Part shown: in pieces, positions 16,325 to 23,610 of the stretch
How positions within the stretch are numbered: position 1 is the first letter of the stretch
How the letters are laid out: each line of letters starts with the position of its first letter
Assembly (NCBI GenBank): GCA_028876655.1
Contig: JAGWRA010000171.1
Span: 1-43,013, forward strand
Length of the DNA stretch: 43,013 bases
Source: Acidobacteriota bacterium
GTDB lineage: Bacteria > Acidobacteriota > Vicinamibacteria > Vicinamibacterales > CAVVIG01
Direction: 5' to 3'
Program-made: the position numbers and the translations under genes
The notes under the pieces: model-generated
What the model saw: only the letters and a program-made list of their open reading frames with translations
Told to the model about the DNA's origin: nothing
Database searches by the model: none

Positions 16325-16811
16325 TGTTGAACGCGCCGTTGCAGCTGTTCGTGCCCGTATAGATGCCCTGAATCTGACTCATGACCCCGTCCCAGTCGAA
16401 CGACCCGGTGGCGGTCGCGGTGCACTGGGTCATCATCATCATCGAGCCGATGGGGATGTTCATCGTGAAGGTGCCCGTGGAGCCGTCGATGTTCCCCGAC
16501 ACGCTCATGCGGCCGCCGAAGTACCCCTGGAACTGCATGACGCCCGAGAACGTGCCGCCCGTCTGCGTCAGCTGCCAGGTCATCCCCTGCATCATGGTGG
16601 TCGTCAGGCCGGCGCCCATCATCGAGCCGCTCGAATCGCCGGCGCTGCCCGTCCAGATGCCCGTGAGACCGGCCGACGCGGCGCTGGTCGGCGCCAGCGG
16701 ATTGGCGCTCGACATGGACGACGACGAGGAGCGGCCGGATCCTGTACACGCGAGCAGTCCCACGACACTCGCGATGCCGGCGACGACGGTCAGACTTCGC
16801 ACCGGGCGCAT
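16296..16811 (-). CDS. Lipoprotein of unknown function, Met/Ser/Thr-rich
   Basis: The 171-residue protein has a short signal peptide ending in a lipobox (VVGLLACTG), then a Ser-rich linker and a beta-rich domain starting with LTGIWTGSAGD, with WQLTQTGGTFSGVMQF, MSVSGNIDG and GSFDWDGVMSQIQGIYTG. The alternating pattern suggests a lipocalin-like or small beta barrel fold, but I do not recognise the family. Methionine runs (GSMMGAG, GSMMMMTQC) could bind copper; this is only a guess. ATG 16811 follows an excellent AGAGGAGG ribosome binding site. It is the first gene of a two-gene operon with the cytochrome lipoprotein, under a candidate sigma-54 promoter. Confidence 0.75.
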   Translation of the reverse strand: MRPVRSLTVVAGIASVVGLLACTGSGRSSSSSMSSANPLAPTSAASAGLTGIWTGSAGDSSGSMMGAGLTTTMMQGMTWQLTQTGGTFSGVMQFQGYFGGRMSVSGNIDGSTGTFTMNIPIGSMMMMTQCTATATGSFDWDGVMSQIQGIYTGTNSCNGAFNNGQVLLTRH

Positions 16812-16874
16812 ACCCACCTCCTCTGGCTCCCTGCGCTCGTGCGGTTCGCGTCGAGCCGGGCTGCGGCGGTATTA

Positions 16875-16890
16875 AGCGAATGTCGTGCCC
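16875..16890 (-). promoter_or_regulatory. Candidate sigma-54 promoter of the lipoprotein-cytochrome operon
   Basis: The minus strand reads GGGCACGACATTCGCT. The GG (16889-16888) and GC (16877-16876) are 10 bases apart and GGCACG matches the -24 consensus; the -12 box TCGC has one mismatch. The ATG lies about 64 bases downstream. Confidence 0.45.
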
Positions 16891-17091
16891 GACGGGGCGT
16901 CAGGATGCACGAGACGTGCGCCGGCGGCTCTCGATCGGACCACCACGCCACCTCACCGGATCAGGCCTGACATCCGCGAGACTCGACCGGTACGACGGTA
17001 CTCGCGGGCCGGCGCGCCTGCGGGTTCTCTGCAGGCCGCCGCCGTCCCCGGAGGCTTCCGCGGGTGCTGTGGATTTCTCCCTCGTTCAATT

Positions 17092-17129
17092 GATGAGCTT
17101 GTCCCGGGAAAATTTCCCGGCAGCTCATC
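17092..17129. promoter_or_regulatory. Nested palindrome in the divergent cytochrome intergenic region
   Basis: An outer dyad GATGAGCT...AGCTCATC encloses an inner perfect palindrome CCGGGAAA-A-TTTCCCGG (17104-17120). No gene on either strand ends here, so it is not a terminator. It lies between two outward-facing candidate sigma-54 promoters and could be a shared activator site. Nothing else is evident in 16891-17091. Confidence 0.6.
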
Positions 17130-17260
17130 CGTAGCTTTCCTCGCAGCTCAGGGATAGCGATCCATACACGCGCCCGGCCGTCATCGGGGAGCTCAGCCTT
17201 GAATCGAGCAAATTCCAGTGTTTTTCGGGCGATCCAGCGGATCGACACCTGAGGAACACC

Positions 17261-17277
17261 TTGGCGTTCCTCTTGCA
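17261..17277 (+). promoter_or_regulatory. Candidate sigma-54 promoter of the cytochrome-porin operon
   Basis: TTGGCGTTCCTCTTGCA has TGGC and TTGCA boxes; GG (17263-17264) and GC (17275-17276) are exactly 10 bases apart. The leader to ATG 17460 would be about 170 bases, with no other gene in it. Confidence 0.55.
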
Positions 17278-17459
17278 GCATGACGGCGCGGTCAGGTCGC
17301 GGGCGGAACGGCTCCCCTCTCAGAAGGGCTGCCGGCCGCCAGACCCGGCCTTTTCATCTGGCTCGGCGACAGTCGCGCCTCGCCCCTCGTCGGGAGCAGT
17401 GCGGCGCGGACAATCGATTGCCGGTTTCATCCGTAACGTTCGTGTTGGAGGTGACAGCC

Positions 17460-18818
17460 ATGAATTCGGCCAAACGCTTGTACAAGGTGTTTGCCGTCGC
17501 TGCCGCGCTCGCCGTGATCGCCATCCTTCCGGGGCGCAGCGCGTTCGCGATTACCAGCTTCGCCAGGCAGACGGGGCTGCCGTGCAGCGCATGCCATACG
17601 ATGCCGCCCGAGCTGACGCCGTTCGGCCGGGCGTTCAAGCTGAACGGCTACACGCTGACCGGGCTGCCGCAGTTGACGGCGAAGCCGGCGCAGCAGCGGT
17701 CCGGCCTGACCGTCGCGCGGGAACTGCCGGTCTCGATCGAGATTCCGTTCTCGTTCACGGCGACCAGCACGGCGGTCCCCGGGACGCAGAACGGCAGCTT
17801 CTCGATCCCCCAGGAGATCGGGCTGTTCTTCTCCGGCGCGGTCAGCAGTCACGCCGGCACGTTCACCCAGATCACGTATGATCCGCGTGCGGACCATATC
17901 AGCCTCGACATGGAAGACACCCGCTACGCCAACCGGACGAGCCTGGGCGGCAAGGACCTCGTGTACGGCTTCGACTTCACCACGGCGCCGACCGGCGAGG
18001 ACCTGTGGAACGACACGCCGGTGTGGGGCTTCCCGTGGATCGGCAGCGACGCCGCGCCGGGCCCGATGGCCGCGACGCTGCTCGACGGCACCCTCACGGA
18101 CGACGTGGGCGGAGTCGGTGCGTATGCGATGTGGAACGATCACCTCTACGGCGACGTCACGGTGTACCGGACGGCGCACCTCGGCGCCGATCAACCCTTC
18201 GACGGGGCCGGGTTCCCCTACAACATCCGCGGGACGGCTCCCTACTGGCGCGCGGCCTGGCAGCAGACGATGGGGAACAACTACCTCGAGGTCGGCACCT
18301 ACGGCATGCACGTGGTCTCGTCGCCCAACGCGGTGAGCGGGCCCGAGGACACGTACACGGACCTGGCGGCCGACAGCCAGTACGAACGGATCCTGCCGAG
18401 CCTGGCCAACGACACGATCTCGGTGCACACGACCTACATCCACGAGCGATCGGACCTGCTGGCGACCTACGCGGCCGGCAGCGCGTCCTTCACGGCCCAC
18501 GACCTGAGCACGTACCGGCTCGACGGCACGTACCACTGGGGCAACAAGTACGGCGCGACGCTGGGCTACTTCAAGACGTGGGGAACCGTGGACCCGCTGC
18601 TCTACGCCCAGGATCCGGTCGACGGCAGCGCGAATGGCGACCCCGGGAACGCCGGCTACACCGCCTCGTTCTCCTGGTGGCCGGTCCAGAACATCGAGAT
18701 GGCCCTGCAGTACACGGGCTACACGACGTTCAACGGCGGCAGCACGAACTACGACGGGGCCGGGCGGAACGCGTCGGACAACAACGCGATCTACGCCAGG
18801 GTCTGGTTCATCTTCTAG
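17460..18818 (+). CDS. Monoheme cytochrome fused to outer-membrane beta-barrel (Cyc2-like)
   Basis: The 452-residue protein has a signal peptide (1-30) and then a tiny cytochrome domain: ITSFARQTGLPCSACHTM with heme motif C42-C45-H46, followed by PELTPFGRAFKLNGYTL. The remaining ~380 residues alternate polar and hydrophobic residues, as in a porin with about 16 strands, and the last residue is Phe (RVWFIF), the outer-membrane insertion signal. This is the architecture of Cyc2 porin-cytochromes, which pass electrons from outside (ferrous iron in the known cases) into the periplasm. Length fits that family. Whether this member oxidises iron is unknown. GGAGGT precedes ATG 17460. It leads an operon with a cupredoxin, cytochrome c and terminal reductase genes. 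Confidence 0.75.
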   Translation: MNSAKRLYKVFAVAAALAVIAILPGRSAFAITSFARQTGLPCSACHTMPPELTPFGRAFKLNGYTLTGLPQLTAKPAQQRSGLTVARELPVSIEIPFSFTATSTAVPGTQNGSFSIPQEIGLFFSGAVSSHAGTFTQITYDPRADHISLDMEDTRYANRTSLGGKDLVYGFDFTTAPTGEDLWNDTPVWGFPWIGSDAAPGPMAATLLDGTLTDDVGGVGAYAMWNDHLYGDVTVYRTAHLGADQPFDGAGFPYNIRGTAPYWRAAWQQTMGNNYLEVGTYGMHVVSSPNAVSGPEDTYTDLAADSQYERILPSLANDTISVHTTYIHERSDLLATYAAGSASFTAHDLSTYRLDGTYHWGNKYGATLGYFKTWGTVDPLLYAQDPVDGSANGDPGNAGYTASFSWWPVQNIEMALQYTGYTTFNGGSTNYDGAGRNASDNNAIYARVWFIF

Positions 18819-18869
18819 GGCAGCTGCCGACAGGGCATGCTTGAACCTCTTCGCGGGGGCACAACGACC

Positions 18870-19601
18870 ATGACATTGAAACCACGCATCTGGATCGTCG
18901 CGCTGGCTGCAGCGCTCTTCGCCATCTGCGGCGTGCAGGTCACGCACGTCCGGGCCGCCGGCGACGGCACCCTGACCGGCAAGGTCCTCTTCCATGGGAC
19001 GCGGCCGCAGCCGCAACTCATCAACATGGCCCGCGACCCGGAGTGCGTCCGGGAGAACGAGGGCAAGAAGGTTTACGTGCAGGACGGCGAGGTGAACGAG
19101 AACGGCACCCTGCCGTACGTCTTCGTCTACGTGAAGTCGGGCGCGCCGGCGCACGAAACCGCGCCGAAGACGCCGGTGGTGCTCGACCAGCAGGGCTGCG
19201 TCTTCGTGCCGCACGTCGTCGGCGTGATGGTTGGCCAGCCGCTGAAGGTCCTCAACAGCGACTTCACGACGCACAACGTGCACGTCCGTCCGAAGATCAA
19301 CGCGGAATGGAACGAGTCGCAGCCGCCCGGCGGGGCCGCCATCTACAAGACGTTCGCCAAGCCGGAGATTATGATCCCGGTGCAGTGCAACATGCATCCC
19401 TGGATGAAGGCGTACATCGGTGTGGTCAGTAACCCGTTCTACGACACGACGGGGACCGACGGGACCTACACGATCAAGGGGCTGCCCCCGGGCACCTACA
19501 CGATCGAGGCCTGGACGGCGACCTACGGCACGCAGGAACAGACGGTGACCGTGCGGGCCGGCGCGACGACCACGTCCGATTTCACATTCACCCACCGGTA
19601 G
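18870..19601 (+). CDS. Exported cupredoxin with C-terminal carboxypeptidase-regulatory-like domain
   Basis: The 243-residue protein has a signal peptide (about 1-30). The plastocyanin-like domain (about 33-185) shows a full type-1 copper site: H135 or H138 in FTTHNVHV, then VQCNMHPWM with C173, H176 and M179. Additional cysteines C59 and C110 may form a disulfide. The C-terminal part (about 190-243) has the GTYTIKGLPPGTYTIEAW pattern of a carboxypeptidase-regulatory-like beta sandwich. It probably carries electrons in the periplasm between the cytochrome-porin and downstream acceptors. ATG 18870 lies 51 bases after the porin stop. The ribosome binding site is weak (GGGGGC). Confidence 0.85.
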   Translation: MTLKPRIWIVALAAALFAICGVQVTHVRAAGDGTLTGKVLFHGTRPQPQLINMARDPECVRENEGKKVYVQDGEVNENGTLPYVFVYVKSGAPAHETAPKTPVVLDQQGCVFVPHVVGVMVGQPLKVLNSDFTTHNVHVRPKINAEWNESQPPGGAAIYKTFAKPEIMIPVQCNMHPWMKAYIGVVSNPFYDTTGTDGTYTIKGLPPGTYTIEAWTATYGTQEQTVTVRAGATTTSDFTFTHR

Positions 19602-19619
19602 CACCGGCGGACGGCTGGA

Positions 19620-19646
19620 GGGCGCCGGCCACTCGGGCCGGCGCCC
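19620..19646 (+). terminator. Strong hairpin after the cupredoxin gene
   Basis: A perfect 11-bp GC stem (GGGCGCCGGCC with GGCCGGCGCCC) closes a 5-base loop, 18 bases after the stop codon. It has no long T-run; it may terminate part of the transcripts or protect the 3' end. Confidence 0.55.
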
Positions 19647-19739
19647 GTTCGAGTCCGGGCACAGCCCGGCGGCGCGCACCGCGCGCCCGCGAACAGAGTG
19701 GAGGGAGCCGGATCGCGAGCGCAACGTCGTGAGCCGGGG

Positions 19740-19758
19740 ATCGGGGCAGCGCCCCGAT
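19740..19758 (+). promoter_or_regulatory. Hairpin immediately before the cytochrome c ribosome binding site
   Basis: ATCGGGGC and GCCCCGAT form a perfect 8-bp stem with an AGC loop. The strong AAGGAGGAG ribosome binding site follows within 5 bases. Confidence 0.5.
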
Positions 19759-19774
19759 TGAAGAAGGAGGAGTA

Positions 19775-20158
19775 ATGCGGAAGCGTGCAGGACGGTCGAT
19801 GGCGTGGGTGTTCGTCGTGGCCCTGGGGCTGACCCTCCCGGCGACGGCGGTGGTCTGGGCCGGCAGCGACAAGGCCCCGTTGTCGAAGGAGGCGCAGGCG
19901 GGCAAGAAGCTCTATCAGGCCAACTGCGCCGTCTGTCATTATGCGGACCAGACGGCGAACAAGGTCGGCCCGGGCCTGAAGGGGCTGCTGAAGAACAAGC
20001 TGATGCCCGACGGCAAGACGCCGGCCACGGTGGCGAACGTCCTCGATCGGATCGAGAAGGGGGCGCCCAACGCCGACCCGATGCCGATGCCGGCCTTCAA
20101 GGAGAAGTTCTCGAAGACCGAGATGGACGAGTTGATCGCGTACCTCAAGACCCTCTGA
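19775..20158 (+). CDS. Small soluble cytochrome c
   Basis: The 127-residue protein has a signal peptide (about 1-29) and a class I cytochrome c domain. QANCAVCHYAD gives the heme motif C51-C54-H55, VGPGLKGLL follows in the usual place, PMPAF supplies the axial methionine, and EMDELIAYLKTL is the C-terminal helix. It is expected in the periplasm, where it would deliver electrons to the CuA site of the next gene product. A strong AAGGAGGAG ribosome binding site precedes ATG 19775. A hairpin overlaps its stop codon before the next gene. Confidence 0.93.
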   Translation: MRKRAGRSMAWVFVVALGLTLPATAVVWAGSDKAPLSKEAQAGKKLYQANCAVCHYADQTANKVGPGLKGLLKNKLMPDGKTPATVANVLDRIEKGAPNADPMPMPAFKEKFSKTEMDELIAYLKTL

Positions 20159-20176
20159 CCCCGGGCCCCCCGGGGT
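20158..20176 (+). promoter_or_regulatory. Hairpin between cytochrome c and subunit II genes
   Basis: ACCCCGGG pairs perfectly with CCCGGGGT around a CCC loop. It begins at the last base of the cytochrome stop codon and ends about 10 bases before the next start. Confidence 0.5.
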
Positions 20177-20186
20177 GCAGGAGCCG

Positions 20187-20765
20187 ATGCTCCCACAAGC
20201 GGCCGCGCTCTCACTGTTCATCGTCGTGGCGGTGCTGGTCGCCGCCGTCTTCGCCGGGGTTGCGCTCAGCACGCGCCAGCCGCATGACCCCGGTGCGGCC
20301 GCGGCCACCCGCCTGCGGCGATGGTTCGCCGGCGTCCTCGGCACCGGCCTCCTCGCCGCCCTGGTCGTCACGCTGCTCCACCTCCCGTATCCGCGCGGCC
20401 GGGCGCATCCGGACCTGGTCATCTACGGGGTCGGCATGCAGTACGCGTGGGGCCTGTCGACCAGCCCGATCACCACCCAGGACGAGTGGCAGAACTCGAC
20501 CTTCGCGAATCCGATCGACGTGCCGGCGGGTTCCCTCGTCGAGTTCCGCGTGACGAGCTTCGACGTGAACCACGGCTTCGGCGTCTTCGATCCGTCACAC
20601 CACCTGCTCGGCCAGGTGCAGGCCATGCCCGGCTACGAGAACCGGCTGCAGCTGCGGCTCACGACGCCCGGAACCTACTGGGTGTTCTGCCTGGAGCTGT
20701 GCGGCATGGGTCATCACCTCATGCGCGGCGAATTCGAAGTCGTGCCGCCCGGAGCGCATCCATGA
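20187..20765 (+). CDS. coxB: Heme-copper oxidase subunit II with CuA site
   Basis: The 192-residue protein has two N-terminal membrane segments (about 5-25 and 45-65) and a periplasmic cupredoxin domain. The binuclear CuA ligands are intact: H in DVNHGFGVFD, then CLELCGMGHHLM with two Cys, the Glu carbonyl position, His and Met. It receives electrons from cytochrome c or a cupredoxin and passes them to subunit I. It is short, like subunit II of ba3-type and NorSY (sNOR) enzymes. ATG 20187 follows CAGGAG closely; GTG 20175 is an alternative start. Its stop overlaps the ATG of subunit I. Confidence 0.9.
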   Translation: MLPQAAALSLFIVVAVLVAAVFAGVALSTRQPHDPGAAAATRLRRWFAGVLGTGLLAALVVTLLHLPYPRGRAHPDLVIYGVGMQYAWGLSTSPITTQDEWQNSTFANPIDVPAGSLVEFRVTSFDVNHGFGVFDPSHHLLGQVQAMPGYENRLQLRLTTPGTYWVFCLELCGMGHHLMRGEFEVVPPGAHP

Positions 20766-22252
20766 CGGACGCTGGCGCTCCCGCGTCGCGCAGTGCCCGG
20801 CCGCTCCGCACGCTGACCGCCCTGTGGATGGGCATGGTCTGCCTGCTGTTCCTTGCCTTCTCGCTCGACGGCTGGTTCCTGCGGACGTATCAGTCGAAGC
20901 TCCTGTTCGCGACCATGCGCCCGGAGCTGTTCTACGCCGTGCTGACCCTGCACGGGATCGGCATGGTCGGCCTCTGGATGGCCGCCAGCCTGGCGGCGGG
21001 CAACTACCTGCTCGCCCGCTACGTCCGCCCGCCGCGATGGGCCTCGTGGCTGGCGCTGGCGGGGACGGTCGCCGGCTTCGTGGTGCTGGTGGAAGCGACG
21101 ACCGAGGGGCTGTTCGGCGCGGGCTGGTACTTCCTGTACCCGCTGCCGATGTTCTCGCAGGGCATCTGGCCCACATGGGCGACCGGCGGCTTCTTCGCCT
21201 CGCTGGCAACGCTGTGCGCGGTCTGGCTGATCTGGGCCCTGGCTACGCTCTGGGCGATCCTGCGGCAGTATCCGCTGCCCCGCGCCCTCGCCTGGCCGCA
21301 ACTGGCCGGCCGGTCCGCACCGGCGGTGCCGCCGCTCGTCCTGATCAGCACGGTGGCCCTGCTGCTCGGCGTGGCCGGCTTCCTGGACGCCTTTGCGGTC
21401 TTCACGTTCTACCTGCTCCAGTGGCGCGTGCACGGCTTCGTCGCCGACGCGCTGCTGATGAAGAACCTCACCTTCTTCTTCACGCAGATGACGGCCTACG
21501 CCACGATGTACCTGGGCGTAGGGGTCGTCTACGAGCTGCTGCCCGCCTTCGCCGCCCGATCCTGGAAGACGACGCGGGTGGTGGCGCTCGCCTGGAACGC
21601 CGCGCTGGCGCTGGCGCTCGTCTCCTACCTGAATCACCTCTACATGGACGTCGTGCAGCCGCACGCGCTGCAGGTGGCGGGACAGGTCGTCTCCTACCTG
21701 AGCGCGGTGCCGGCTGCCACCGTCTCGATCTTCGACGGCCTGCTGCTCGTCTACGGCGCCCGCATGCGCTGGACGATCGCCTCGTCGTTCCTCTTCCTGG
21801 GCCTGATGGGCTGGGCGGTCGGTGGGGTCGGCGCCGTCATCGACTCCACGATCGCCGCCAACGCCGTGCTGCACAACACGCTCTGGGTGCCGGCGCACTT
21901 CCACACCTACTACCTGATGGGCGTCGTGCTGATGCTGCTCGGCTTCGCCAGTCACCTGGGCCTGGAGCTGAGCGGCCGGGCCGAGAGCCGCCTCGTCCGG
22001 CGGCTCGTCCTGCCCTTCTTCCTCGTCGGCGGCTACGGCTTCGTGCTGACGCTCTTCTGGGCCGGCGCGCACTCGATCCCCCGCCGCTACGCCGTCTATC
22101 CCGACGAGCTGGCGCGGGGGGCCTTCTACGCGCGGTTCGACGTCGTCCTCATCGGCGTGCTCCTGCTGGGGATCGTGCTGTTCCTCGGCGAGACCGGCCG
22201 GCACTACGTGACGGCGGCCGTCCGCGGGCTGCGGCACCGCGGCCGGTCCTAG
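20762..22252 (+). CDS. Divergent heme-copper oxidase/NO-reductase subunit I
   Basis: The 496-residue protein has about 12-13 membrane segments. Heme ligands are kept: H64 in LTLHGIG, and H379/H381 in NTLWVPAHFHTYYLMG, which resembles ba3-type enzymes. The CuB side is abnormal. Where oxidases have GHPEVY, it has FFTQMTAY, with Q242 in the histidine position and Y246 retained; where they have HH it has N291-H292. Only one of three CuB histidines therefore seems present. E258 in VVYELLP recalls the Glu of the NorB helix VI. It may be an oxidase-derived enzyme with another substrate, for example an sNOR-like NO reductase, or have lost copper chemistry. Start ATG 20762 overlaps the subunit II stop. 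No subunit III or assembly genes follow. Confidence 0.8.
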   Translation: MTDAGAPASRSARPLRTLTALWMGMVCLLFLAFSLDGWFLRTYQSKLLFATMRPELFYAVLTLHGIGMVGLWMAASLAAGNYLLARYVRPPRWASWLALAGTVAGFVVLVEATTEGLFGAGWYFLYPLPMFSQGIWPTWATGGFFASLATLCAVWLIWALATLWAILRQYPLPRALAWPQLAGRSAPAVPPLVLISTVALLLGVAGFLDAFAVFTFYLLQWRVHGFVADALLMKNLTFFFTQMTAYATMYLGVGVVYELLPAFAARSWKTTRVVALAWNAALALALVSYLNHLYMDVVQPHALQVAGQVVSYLSAVPAATVSIFDGLLLVYGARMRWTIASSFLFLGLMGWAVGGVGAVIDSTIAANAVLHNTLWVPAHFHTYYLMGVVLMLLGFASHLGLELSGRAESRLVRRLVLPFFLVGGYGFVLTLFWAGAHSIPRRYAVYPDELARGAFYARFDVVLIGVLLLGIVLFLGETGRHYVTAAVRGLRHRGRS

Positions 22253-22263
22253 CGCGCCCGCGC

Positions 22264-23529
22264 CTACTTCTCCGCCAGGGCGATCGCCAGCAGCGTGTTG
22301 CGCTGCGTTCCCTGCCACGAATCGGCGGTGTCGAACTGCTCGAGGGGCGAGTGGGCGCCCTTGCCGGCGCCCCCGCTGCCGATGGTGATCGCGGGGATGC
22401 CGAGGCTCATCGGCACGTTCGAGTCGGTCGAGGCCTCGCCGAGCCGCGTCTGGAAACCCAGCGCCTGCGTCACCGCCAGCGCCGTCTTCACGATTGGCGC
22501 GTCGGGGGCCGTGTGGCCGGCCGGGCGGTCCCCGATCAGCTTCACGTCGACCTTCAGCACGCCGGGCGTCCCCCAGCGCGCGTTCTCCTCGGTGAGCGCG
22601 TCCTGCACCGCCTTGTGGAACTTCGCGTCGACGTCGGCCAGGGCCTGCTGGTCGCGCGAGCGCATGTCGATCTCCATCCACGCCGACGCCGAGATCGAGT
22701 TCACCGACGTGCCGCCGCCGATCCGCCCGACGTTGAACGTGGTCTTCGGCGTCTTCGGCACCTGGAAGTCGGCGATCTTGGCGATGGCGCGGCCGAGCGC
22801 GTGAATCGGGTTCGCCAGGCCGAACGCCCCGAAGCTGTGGCCGCCCGGTCCGGTGTAGGTCACCCGGTAGCGGTGGCTGCCGACGGCGGTGTTGACGATG
22901 CCGAGACCGGTGCCGTCCATCGAGACGAACCGGTCGATGTCCCCCTTGTGATCCGCGAACAACCCCTTCATGCCGCGCAGATCGCCCAGGCCCTCTTCCC
23001 CGACGTCGGCCACGAAGGTGATCGTCCCTTCCGTCTGCACGTGCGCCGTGTTCATGGCGCGCACCATGGCCACCATCACGGCCAGACCGCGGCAGTCGTC
23101 GCCGATGCCGGGCCCGTGCAGCACCGTCCCCTCGCGCCGGACGTGCACGTCGGTCCCCTCCGGGAACACCGTATCGAGGTGCGCCGCCCAGAACAGGTGC
23201 GGCCGCGCCGAACGGCCCGGGCGGTCGCCCAGCACGTTGCCGGCCCGGTCGATGTGGACGTTCTGCAGGCCGAGCGCCTCGAACTCCTTCTTCAGCACCT
23301 CGGCCCGCGCCTGCTCCTTGAACTCGACCGCCGGCACCTCGCAGAAGCGGATCTGGTCGGCAATCGTCTGCGGCTCGCCGGCCTTCGCGGCCTCGAGCGC
23401 GGCCTTCACCGCCGGCTGCCGCATCAAGGCGGCCACGCCGCCCGCATCCGGCTGCGCCGCGAACGTCGCCGAGGCCGCCAGCCCGCCGGCCACCAGGATC
23501 GCTGTCACGAGTGCTGCAGATTTGGCCAT
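22264..23529 (-). CDS. Exported M20 family metallopeptidase
   Basis: The 421-residue protein has a signal peptide (about 1-25) and the M20 dizinc peptidase core. Ligand motifs are WAAHLDTVFPEG (H117, D119), HGPGIGDDCRG (D144/D145) and FVADVGEEGLGD (catalytic E178, E179). The dimerisation domain has GPGGHSFGAFGLANPIHALG. The C-terminal GGAGKGAHSPLEQFD carries the last histidine. Secreted peptidase-T/aminoacylase-like members of this kind cut small peptides or acylated amino acids in the periplasm. I chose the second ATG (23529), since CAGGGGG lies 9-10 bases upstream of it; ATG 23538 would add three residues but has no spacing. It converges on the subunit I gene with an 11-base gap. Confidence 0.9.
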   Translation of the reverse strand: MAKSAALVTAILVAGGLAASATFAAQPDAGGVAALMRQPAVKAALEAAKAGEPQTIADQIRFCEVPAVEFKEQARAEVLKKEFEALGLQNVHIDRAGNVLGDRPGRSARPHLFWAAHLDTVFPEGTDVHVRREGTVLHGPGIGDDCRGLAVMVAMVRAMNTAHVQTEGTITFVADVGEEGLGDLRGMKGLFADHKGDIDRFVSMDGTGLGIVNTAVGSHRYRVTYTGPGGHSFGAFGLANPIHALGRAIAKIADFQVPKTPKTTFNVGRIGGGTSVNSISASAWMEIDMRSRDQQALADVDAKFHKAVQDALTEENARWGTPGVLKVDVKLIGDRPAGHTAPDAPIVKTALAVTQALGFQTRLGEASTDSNVPMSLGIPAITIGSGGAGKGAHSPLEQFDTADSWQGTQRNTLLAIALAEK

Positions 23530-23610
23530 GCCCGTCATCCCCCTGTTTCGTTGCCAAGCTGAACGGCAGATGGTAGCAGGAAAGCTCAGCAGGAGGAATG
23601 CCCGGGCAGG

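Noticed and set aside
16961-17281. A 106-codon minus-strand frame in the divergent cytochrome intergenic region
   Set aside because: No family resemblance, no ribosome binding site, and it overlaps the nested palindrome and the candidate sigma-54 promoter.
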